DNA of 12,818 bases. Source: VMDJ01 sp965659945. Lineage in GTDB: Bacteria; Pseudomonadota; Gammaproteobacteria; Chromatiales; Chromatiaceae. A model generated the notes under the pieces. It did no database searches and was not told the origin of the DNA. It was given only the letters and a program-made list of their open reading frames with translations. Within the stretch, counting starts at the first letter, position 1. Each line of letters opens with the position of its first letter. Position numbers and translations under genes: made by a program. The DNA is taken from NCBI GenBank assembly GCA_965659945.1, contig CBFHYJ010000044.1, positions 1 through 12,818 on the forward strand. Direction: 5' to 3'. This document shows positions 7,882 to 12,818 of this stretch, piece by piece.

Positions 7882-8021
7882 AGTCGTTTTGCCTCATGTC
7901 GACAACGGTCAGAACAAAAACGGACTTCATCCCAGCTGCGTTCCCATTTTTTACGCCATGCGAAAGGGCGCTGGCAGTGAGTGCAGGTTTTTGTAGGTAG
8001 GTTGAGCTTTTTGTGTGTCAT
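7878..8021 (-). CDS. Small DUF2256-type zinc-ribbon protein, 47 residues
   Basis: This short gene lies between two photolyase genes. The translation contains NLPTKTCTHCQRPFAWRKKW and then RFCSDRCRHEAKRL. That gives a Cys13-x2-Cys16 pair and a Cys36-x3-Cys40 pair, which could bind one zinc, in a strongly basic and Trp-rich chain. The spacing and wording (KTC..C.RPF.WRKKW ... W..V.FCS.RCR) match DUF2256 proteins as I remember them. Members are commonly found beside FeS-type photolyases; no biochemical function is known to me. Its ATG shares the A of the upstream photolyase stop (TAATG), with GGAG 8 bases upstream. Its TGA overlaps the next ATG (ATGA). Basic charge plus a zinc ribbon would allow nucleic-acid contact or a helper role for the photolyases; this is inference. 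Confidence 0.9.
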   Translation of the reverse strand: MTHKKLNLPTKTCTHCQRPFAWRKKWERSWDEVRFCSDRCRHEAKRL

Positions 8022-9541
8022 TAAAAAAGCTCCATTTGCGGTTTGGGGCCAGACTCACGCATCCGCGAGTTTCGGCGCCGGCTTGCATGTTTCTCAACAA
8101 TGCGTTGGTTAAAACGTTTAGCTTCAGGACTGCGTTTGGTTTGATAGACCTGCTCTTTAGCAAATTGTGCAGCCGGATTGTGATCAACAATGGGACGTGG
8201 ATAATCGCGATCCAAAATCACGCCGTATTTGCGTTGCAGATTGAGCGGTAGTAACCAAGGCGTATGAATCCATTGCGCTGGCACAAAGCGTAATTCCGGA
8301 ATGTAGCGTTTGATGAACACACCTTTAGGGTCATTATCCTGTGATTGTTTGATGGGGTTATATATCCGCAACTGATTGATGCCAGTCGTACCCGACTGCA
8401 TTTGTATCTGCGGATAGTGAATACCGGGTTCGTAATCAATAAACAGTTTTGCAAGGTAGGGAGCTGTGAGCTGCCAAGGAAGCCAAAGCTGATTGCTCGC
8501 CACAGAAACTAACAAGGCCCGCATGCGGAAATTTAGCCAACCTGTCGCAATAAGTGATCGCATGCACGCATCAACGAGTGGCCAGCCGGTTTTGCCTAAT
8601 TTCCAAGCTCTTAAGCGATACTCATCATCTTTGCTGCCACGTAATCCGCTAAATGCTGGGTTGAGCTCTTTAATTTCAATGCTAGGTTCAGATTCGAGTT
8701 TTTGTATGAAGTGGCAGTGCCAATACAAGCGACTTTTAAACTGTTGTAAACCAAACAGCTGTCGCTCCTCAGTACGACCGTCCAAAAGTGTTTGGTGTAT
8801 CGCGTGAATCACTTCACGAATTGATATGGTGCCCCAAGCCAGATGGGCACTTAGACGTGAGCTAGCAAAACGCGCATCGGGTTGGCCTATGCGAGCCGGG
8901 TAGTAAGCACTTTGCTCTTTTATAAAACGCGCGAGCGCTTGTTCAGCACCTTGACGGGATGGAGTCATCTCACGCAATACAAAAGAATAGGGGTGACCTG
9001 GTGCAGTCTCTGGGATCTTGCCAAGGGGAATTTCAATAGATCCGATTTTTGTAGGAGTGGGTATCAGCTGTTCGGCCATGAACTGATCCCATCGATCAGA
9101 CCAGTCATTACGATCCACAGGGCCGCGCAGAACACCTTGTTGTCGATACTCACGGAAGGCAATGCCATGCGCTTTTAGATACTGAGCAACTTTCATGTCG
9201 CGCTGATAAGACCATAAGTTGCCGGTCTCTTGGTGCGCATGTACCGAATTGATCTTAACGATCTGAGATAACTCATCAAACACATCGCAAACATCACCTT
9301 CTCGCACCAAAAGAGCTTGGCCAAGCTGCTTGAGTGCTTCGCGACAATCGATCAGAGCTTTCTTTATAAAAGCCCAGTGGCGATTCGATGCATCAGCTTG
9401 TTGCCAAAGCTCAGGTTCGATGACATAAAGCGGCAACACATTAGTTTGCAGAGCAGCATGCCAAAGCGGAGCATGATCAGAAACGCGTAAGTCGCGTTTG
9501 AACCAAACTACATCAACAACAGGAAGAGAGAGAATTGTCAT
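8021..9541 (-). CDS. Cryptochrome/photolyase family flavoprotein, non-canonical clade
   Basis: The 506-residue protein has a photolyase N-terminal antenna domain (VVWFKRDLRVSDHAPLWHAA) and a C-terminal FAD domain. FAD-domain landmarks include ASSRLSAHLAWGTISIREV, the FKSRLYWHCHF region around the substrate helix, KTGWPLVDACMRSLIATGWL, RIYNPIKQSQDNDPKGVF and PEL. By hand alignment with E. coli photolyase, the WQW pair (Trp382 of the electron-transfer chain and Trp384 contacting the dimer) reads Ile379-Gln-Met381 here, within HYPQIQMQSGTTG. Trp359 appears kept (LPWQL) and Trp306 does not. The protein is therefore not a standard class I CPD photolyase; it may repair another lesion, use another electron path or be a cryptochrome. 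The start follows only a weak ribosome site (GAGA). It is first of the coupled photorepair trio and 53 bases downstream of the M48 gene, with no terminator seen between. Confidence 0.85.
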   Translation of the reverse strand: MTILSLPVVDVVWFKRDLRVSDHAPLWHAALQTNVLPLYVIEPELWQQADASNRHWAFIKKALIDCREALKQLGQALLVREGDVCDVFDELSQIVKINSVHAHQETGNLWSYQRDMKVAQYLKAHGIAFREYRQQGVLRGPVDRNDWSDRWDQFMAEQLIPTPTKIGSIEIPLGKIPETAPGHPYSFVLREMTPSRQGAEQALARFIKEQSAYYPARIGQPDARFASSRLSAHLAWGTISIREVIHAIHQTLLDGRTEERQLFGLQQFKSRLYWHCHFIQKLESEPSIEIKELNPAFSGLRGSKDDEYRLRAWKLGKTGWPLVDACMRSLIATGWLNFRMRALLVSVASNQLWLPWQLTAPYLAKLFIDYEPGIHYPQIQMQSGTTGINQLRIYNPIKQSQDNDPKGVFIKRYIPELRFVPAQWIHTPWLLPLNLQRKYGVILDRDYPRPIVDHNPAAQFAKEQVYQTKRSPEAKRFNQRIVEKHASRRRNSRMRESGPKPQMELF

Positions 9542-9594
9542 ATCGACATTCTCGTAGATGTTGATAAAAACAGTGAGCGGGGTTGTTTAAGACT

Positions 9595-10341
9595 TTATTT
9601 ACAGAGACCAAAACCGCGATCGTTGGCAAGCTTTTGTGCAGCTTTTATTCGGTCATCAGTATTAGGATGTGTGGACAAGAAGCTATAAGACGCATCGGGG
9701 TTGTCTTGTTTGATCACATCGCCAACACGCGTCATGCCACAAGGGCTATAACCGGCAATGCTAGCCAGACGCATACCGCGCTCATCAGCTTCGCGTTCCT
9801 CATCGCGTGAATAGGCATTTACGATAGCTTTTGTGCCGAGATCGACTACGGTGCCACCAAAAGGAATAAAGGCGCCGGCAACGGTACCCAATACCGTGCT
9901 AGCTGCATTGGCGCGCTCATTACGGATCTCACGCAACTCACCATGGCGCAACTCTAAGTGAGCAAGTTCGTGTCCAAGTAGATTACCAAGTGCTTCTTGA
10001 TCTAAACCGAGTTGATGCAAAGTATCTAAGGTCAGTGCTACAAAATTTTCGCCACCCTCAGTCCAAGCAAAGGCGTTAATGCCCTCGTTATCCACTAGCG
10101 CTAAAGTCGCTTTGACTCGCGCATGGCGAATAACCTGAATGAATGCTTCGCGTGCGTTGTACAGATCAGCACCACGGAGCAGGCGAGTGCGGCCATCGGG
10201 TAAATGAATCTCGACATCCTGCGCAGCATGACGATCCCACCATGCATCACTTGGTGCCCAAATTGCTGTGCGCTCAGGGGTGCTTTGGCAGCCGCTGAGT
10301 ATCAGTAAAAAAGGAACTAAAAGGAGTAAGTAAATTCGCAT
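9595..10341 (-). CDS. M48 family zinc metalloprotease, predicted outer-membrane lipoprotein (LoiP/YggG-like)
   Basis: The product is a 248-residue envelope protease. The N-terminus MRIYLLLLVPFLLILSGCQS is a lipoprotein signal peptide with lipobox LSGC and acylated Cys18. Gln at +2 favours outer-membrane sorting. The zinc motif HELAH is at residues 124-128. The third ligand is in EREADERG (Glu182 most likely by comparison with HtpX), and the short domain ends with the family-typical FLSTHPNTDDRIK. Size and layout resemble E. coli LoiP, a quality-control protease, but the substrate here is unknown. I use the ATG at 10341 rather than the TTG two codons earlier; neither has a clear ribosome site. 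The gene follows the PhnD-like gene by 33 bases on the same strand, so the two are probably co-transcribed. Confidence 0.88.
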   Translation of the reverse strand: MRIYLLLLVPFLLILSGCQSTPERTAIWAPSDAWWDRHAAQDVEIHLPDGRTRLLRGADLYNAREAFIQVIRHARVKATLALVDNEGINAFAWTEGGENFVALTLDTLHQLGLDQEALGNLLGHELAHLELRHGELREIRNERANAASTVLGTVAGAFIPFGGTVVDLGTKAIVNAYSRDEEREADERGMRLASIAGYSPCGMTRVGDVIKQDNPDASYSFLSTHPNTDDRIKAAQKLANDRGFGLCK

Positions 10342-10374
10342 TACCAAATGGTAACGCGAACCGAGGGTAAAGGC

Positions 10375-11193
10375 TTATTGGGCTGAGTAGTTAAGTGCTC
10401 TGACATCATTCCAGTCGGCATCACTTGCTGAGTCGATGCCGCTAAATTGAAGTGCAGCTAAAAGCTCACGATCTTCTGCGCTGTTGTTAAGATTTAGAAA
10501 AGCAGATTGAATCTGGCGTCTTTGAGATGCGTTTATGCGTGGATGATCGGCAATCGCATGTGGGGTATAGCCCCTTGTTTTCCAAAGAATTTTTAGCTGA
10601 TTTTTTGTGTCGTGCTCGATCAGATCAAAGGTTCTTTCGATGCCACCACCCGCTGGATAAAGACCCATCGCAATAGAGCGGTAAACCGAATCATGTGACT
10701 TCACATAATGTGCTTTGATTTGTATATCTTGGCTTTTGAGTTCGGCTGTCGGAAGCACTGTTGCTGCAAAGGCAAGCGGAGCGGGAAATGCCATAGACAT
10801 GTTTTTAAGATCGTCTAGGGAATTAAATTTCGTGTCTTTCTGGGTAACGATAATGCCGCGAATCTTTTTATCCGCTTGTTTAGCTATTGCAACGTAACCG
10901 GGTGACTGACTGTAAAAGGTGTAATGGAGTGGGTTCATGTATGCCAGATCGTATTCTCCCTTGCCGAGCTTCTTCTCAAACATTGGGATACTGGGTGCAG
11001 TCGCAAATGAAATCTCTATGCCGGTCTCTTCACTGATGCGCTTAAGGATGGGGCTCCATTTATTGGCTAGCTTACTAGCAGATTGTTCTGGAACCACACC
11101 AAAGGTCAGCTTTGTCATGTCATCTGCAGTTGCCAAGGTAGGAAGTGAAGTGCAAACAAGTAGGGCGCTTAAGAGGGTGCGAAAAGACGGCAT
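10375..11193 (-). CDS. PhnD-type periplasmic phosphate/phosphite/phosphonate-like substrate-binding protein (orphan)
   Basis: The 272-residue product has a signal peptide (MPSFRTLLSALLVCTSLPTL, cleavage near ATA|DD). The fold of the PhnD/phosphonate-binding family follows: LTFGVVPEQSASKLANKWSP at the start of lobe one, KKLGKGEYDLAYMNPLHYTF, the hinge region DLKNMSMAFPAPLAFAATVL, and VKSHDSVYRSIAMGLYPAGG. Such proteins feed ABC importers of phosphorus oxyanions or act as sensors for signalling proteins. No ATPase, permease or kinase gene is in this window, so the ligand cannot be assigned. The start is ambiguous between ATG 11193 and ATG 11202 (three residues longer). The longer open frame to 11310 is rejected because it begins inside the tRNA terminator. 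No convincing promoter was found between the terminator and this start, although TTGTCA (complement of 11279-11284) is a possible -35. Confidence 0.87.
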   Translation of the reverse strand: MPSFRTLLSALLVCTSLPTLATADDMTKLTFGVVPEQSASKLANKWSPILKRISEETGIEISFATAPSIPMFEKKLGKGEYDLAYMNPLHYTFYSQSPGYVAIAKQADKKIRGIIVTQKDTKFNSLDDLKNMSMAFPAPLAFAATVLPTAELKSQDIQIKAHYVKSHDSVYRSIAMGLYPAGGGIERTFDLIEHDTKNQLKILWKTRGYTPHAIADHPRINASQRRQIQSAFLNLNNSAEDRELLAALQFSGIDSASDADWNDVRALNYSAQ

Positions 11194-11295
11194 ATGGTTC
11201 ATCCAATTCAAGGAGTTTGAAGTTATGGATGCATCGGCGGGGAGCCGTTTTTTTAAAATTTGAATAACGCTATATAGGTGACAAATATAGGCAAG

Positions 11296-11329
11296 AAAAA
11301 AGCCCGACATCTTGCGAAATCGGGCTTTT
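11296..11329 (-). terminator. Rho-independent terminator of the tRNA-Asn unit
   Basis: On the minus strand AAAAGCCCGA pairs perfectly with TCGGGCTTTT around a 12-base loop, and the transcript then continues in a run of six T. It begins 9 bases beyond the CCA end of the tRNA, so it should end the tRNA transcript and insulate the PhnD-like gene. Confidence 0.85.
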
Positions 11330-11337
11330 CAGGAATT

Positions 11338-11412
11338 TGGCTCCTCAGGCTGGATTCGAACCAGCGACCAACGGATTAACAGTCCGCTGCGCTACCGCTG
11401 CGCCACTGAGGA
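11338..11412 (-). tRNA. tRNA-Asn (anticodon GTT)
   Basis: The minus strand folds as a complete 75-base cloverleaf. The acceptor stem is TCCTCAG/CTGAGGA, followed by discriminator G and an encoded CCA (11338-11340). The D stem is GCGC/GCGC with loop AGCGGTA. The anticodon stem GCGGA/TCCGT (one G-T pair) encloses loop CTGTTAA with anticodon GTT. The T arm is GCTGG TTCGAAT CCAGC. GTT reads AAC and AAU, giving asparagine. It forms its own small transcription unit with a promoter and terminator. Confidence 0.97.
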
Positions 11413-11429
11413 ATAGTAACGAGGGCAGA

Positions 11430-11458
11430 ATGTTACTGTTGCATGACGGGAGGGTCAA
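11430..11458 (-). promoter_or_regulatory. Sigma70-type promoter for tRNA-Asn
   Basis: On the minus strand TTGACC (11453-11458) and TAACAT (11430-11435) are separated by exactly 17 bases. Each differs from consensus in one or two positions. The bases after the -10 are TCTGCCCTC, a C-rich discriminator of the kind found at stable-RNA promoters under stringent control. The predicted RNA start lies about 10 bases before the mature tRNA 5' end. Confidence 0.75.
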
Positions 11459-11475
11459 GCTATTCCGCCAAAAAC

Positions 11476-12660
11476 TCAGGCGATGGCTTTCTCAATTCTG
11501 TCGAGCGCGTTACTTAGATTTTCCATGCTGGTAGCGATCGAGATACGTGCAAAACCCGGAGAGCCAAACGCACTACCTGGCACCAATGCAACACCGGCTT
11601 TTTCGATCAAATATTCAGCTAGCTCAAGGTCATCATTAACGCCATCGATGGCATCGATTAGACCCGTGACTGAAGGGAAAACATAGAAGGTACCATCGGT
11701 TGATAAACACTCAACGCCGGGCATCTTGTTTAAGCGATCGACAACGTAATCGTGACGCTGCTTAAAGTGCACCAGCATGTCAGCGATGCATTGTTGCGGA
11801 CCATTAAGTGCCGCTTCAGCTGCATACTGAGAGATAGAGGTTGGATTTGAGGTGCTCTGCGATTGAATCTTCTTCATCGCTTTGATGATGCTCGCAGGGC
11901 CTGCAGCATAACCAATACGCCAACCGGTCATCGAATACGCTTTTGATACGCCATTGAGCACCATGGTGCGGTCGGTAAGGTCAGGGCAGGCATTCAGAAT
12001 GTTCACAAAACTACCGGCATCCCACAGGATGTGCTCATACATGTCGTCAGTCGCGATCAACACATGCGGATGCTGACGAAGAACTTCACCCAGTGCTGCA
12101 AGTTCATCTTTGCTATACGCCATACCTGTTGGGTTGGATGGGCTGTTGATCACGAATAGACGCGTCTTTGGTGTGATCGCCGCCGCTAGTTGCTCAGGTG
12201 TTATTTTAAATTGCGTATCAGCACCACATTCAACGACAACCGGCACGCCATCGGCGAGCAAGGTCATATCAGGATAAGACACCCAGTAAGGTGCGGGGAT
12301 GATCACTTCATCACCGGCATCAAGGATCGCTTGCGCTAAGTTATAAAAACTTTGCTTACCACCGACAGAGACAAGGATTTGGTCTGCTGCGTATTTAAAA
12401 CCATTATCACGCTTGAACTTATCCATGATGGCTTGCTTTAAGCTCGTTGTGCCATCGACCGCCGTGTATTTGGTCTTGCCCGAATTAATCGCTTCAATCG
12501 CTGCCGCTTTGATGTGGTCAGGGGTGTCGAAGTCTGGCTCGCCAGCACCTAGGCCAATCACATCTTTACCCTCGGCGCGTAAAGCAGCAGCACGGGCGGT
12601 GATCGCAAGAGTTGGAGAAGGCTTAACCGCTTGAACGCGGGCAGATAATTTAGGGCTCAT
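11476..12660 (-). CDS. aspC: Class I pyridoxal-phosphate aminotransferase, aspartate aminotransferase type (subgroup I-beta)
   Basis: This cytosolic enzyme probably transfers the amino group between aspartate and 2-oxoglutarate; aromatic substrates are possible. The 394 residues match the usual I-beta length of 380-400. Motifs in order are VIGLGAGEPDFDTP, KYTAVDGTTSLKQAI, VSVGGKQSFYNLAQAI (cofactor phosphate region), INSPSNPTG (Asn contacting the cofactor ring), and GVSKAYSMTGWRIGY with the Schiff-base Lys240. Arg372 in FARISIA binds the substrate carboxylate. The I-beta type resembles Thermus and Bacillus enzymes more than E. coli AspC, so the symbol is functional only. The start at 12660 has only a distant GGA upstream. 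It diverges from uvrB, an arrangement I recall from Pseudomonas-like genomes. A 63-base gap holding the tRNA promoter follows it. Confidence 0.92.
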   Translation of the reverse strand: MSPKLSARVQAVKPSPTLAITARAAALRAEGKDVIGLGAGEPDFDTPDHIKAAAIEAINSGKTKYTAVDGTTSLKQAIMDKFKRDNGFKYAADQILVSVGGKQSFYNLAQAILDAGDEVIIPAPYWVSYPDMTLLADGVPVVVECGADTQFKITPEQLAAAITPKTRLFVINSPSNPTGMAYSKDELAALGEVLRQHPHVLIATDDMYEHILWDAGSFVNILNACPDLTDRTMVLNGVSKAYSMTGWRIGYAAGPASIIKAMKKIQSQSTSNPTSISQYAAEAALNGPQQCIADMLVHFKQRHDYVVDRLNKMPGVECLSTDGTFYVFPSVTGLIDAIDGVNDDLELAEYLIEKAGVALVPGSAFGSPGFARISIATSMENLSNALDRIEKAIA

Positions 12661-12738
12661 TGAGTGTGAGGGTCCAAGTCATAATGGCAACGAATGCGGG
12701 TTATCATAGCTGATTGCTTCACCCCTAAACATATCTAT
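12661..12738. promoter_or_regulatory. Divergent aminotransferase/uvrB intergenic region
   Basis: This 78-base spacer must carry both promoters. The same bases give a plus-strand -10 TATCAT (12702-12707) for uvrB and a minus-strand -10 TATGAT (12703-12708) for the aminotransferase. Neither has a good -35 at 16-18 bases. No LexA-type CTG-N10-CAG box is visible. An ACATAT-CT-ATATGT inverted repeat (12729-12742) spans the uvrB start codon. Confidence 0.35.
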
Positions 12739-12818
12739 ATGTCAAAAACTTTCCAACTCGAAACCAAGTTCACGCCGGCCGGTGATCAGCCAAAGGCGAT
12801 CGAGGGTCTGCTCGAGGG
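12739..12818 (+). CDS. uvrB: UvrABC excision nuclease subunit B, first 26 codons (runs off the right edge)
   Basis: The visible N-terminus reads MSKTFQLETKFTPAGDQPKA followed by IEGLLEG. It aligns with the E. coli UvrB start ([20 protein letters not shown]), including the GDQP adenine-recognition segment of the helicase domain. UvrB is the damage-verifying ATPase of nucleotide excision repair. The Walker A motif would lie just beyond the window. No Shine-Dalgarno sequence is recognisable in the 20 bases before this ATG, but the protein match fixes the start. The N-terminal match is short yet specific. Confidence 0.93.
   Translation, partial: MSKTFQLETKFTPAGDQPKAIEGLLE

Noticed and set aside
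8015..9178. Several plus-strand open frames of 78-104 residues opposite the 8021-9541 photolyase
   Set aside because: They show no recognisable motifs or convincing ribosome sites, and the opposite frame is a clear conserved protein.
11194..11310. Longer N-terminus for the PhnD-like protein from 11310
   Set aside because: That start lies inside the loop region of the tRNA terminator, and the signal peptide begins properly at 11193 or 11202.
11459..11480. Possible terminator after the aminotransferase (CGCC...GGCG)
   Set aside because: The stem is only four base pairs and no T run follows it, so it does not qualify.
11337..11534. Plus-strand 65-residue frame over the tRNA
   Set aside because: It is a translation of the complement of tRNA-Asn (GFEPATNGL-type sequence), a familiar artefact.
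12661..12738. LexA/SOS box in front of uvrB
   Set aside because: No CTG-N10-CAG or close variant could be found by eye in the spacer.
1..12818. Mobile elements, CRISPR arrays, long repeats or a toxin/defence island
   Set aside because: No transposase, integrase, direct-repeat array, target duplication or abrupt composition shift was seen; every gene fits a chromosomal housekeeping, envelope or repair role.

Overview
The window reads as ordinary chromosomal DNA of a gammaproteobacterium, of moderate GC content and gene-dense. The evidence is the close resemblance of the glucose-6-phosphate isomerase, PEP carboxylase and UvrB protein starts to their enterobacterial and pseudomonad relatives. 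The order uvrB / class I aminotransferase / tRNA-Asn is, from memory, common in Pseudomonas-like and marine gammaproteobacteria. Species-level placement is not possible by eye. I see no insertion sequence, phage gene, CRISPR array or other mobile signature. No stretch longer than about 150 bases lacks a gene.

Layout, left to right. (1) The first 515 codons of PEP carboxylase (ppc, minus) diverge from pgi (plus) across 82 bases. (2) A secreted M1-type zinc peptidase (minus) runs tail to tail with pgi and head to head with an exported ChaN-type protein carrying a C-terminal PDZ domain (plus). The first codons of these two genes overlap on opposite strands, so both signal peptides are encoded partly from the same DNA. 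(3) A compact minus-strand photorepair cluster follows in transcription order: a cryptochrome/photolyase of unusual sequence (8021-9541), a 47-residue DUF2256 zinc-ribbon protein (7878-8021), and an iron-sulfur photolyase of the FeS-BCP/PhrB type (6307-7881). These are joined by TAATG and ATGA stop/start overlaps. (4) Upstream on the same strand lie an M48 lipoprotein protease and a PhnD-type periplasmic binding protein with no transporter partners in view. (5) A tRNA-Asn gene has its own clear promoter and terminator. (6) A class I aspartate-type aminotransferase (minus) diverges from the first 26 codons of uvrB (plus).

How the genes work together. ppc and pgi belong to central carbon metabolism. 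The M1 peptidase and ChaN-PDZ protein are both predicted to be exported and are physically interlocked, which suggests a shared envelope role that the sequence does not define. The three photorepair genes form a translationally coupled light-dependent DNA repair unit, and uvrB (dark repair) lies about 3.2 kb away. The M48 protease and PhnD-like protein are envelope proteins that may be co-transcribed with the photorepair genes, since the gaps are only 33 and 53 bases.

The most interesting signals are the photorepair trio with its small gene that is easily missed, the photolyase lacking the usual Trp residues at the substrate pocket, and the head-to-head overlap of two secreted-protein genes.
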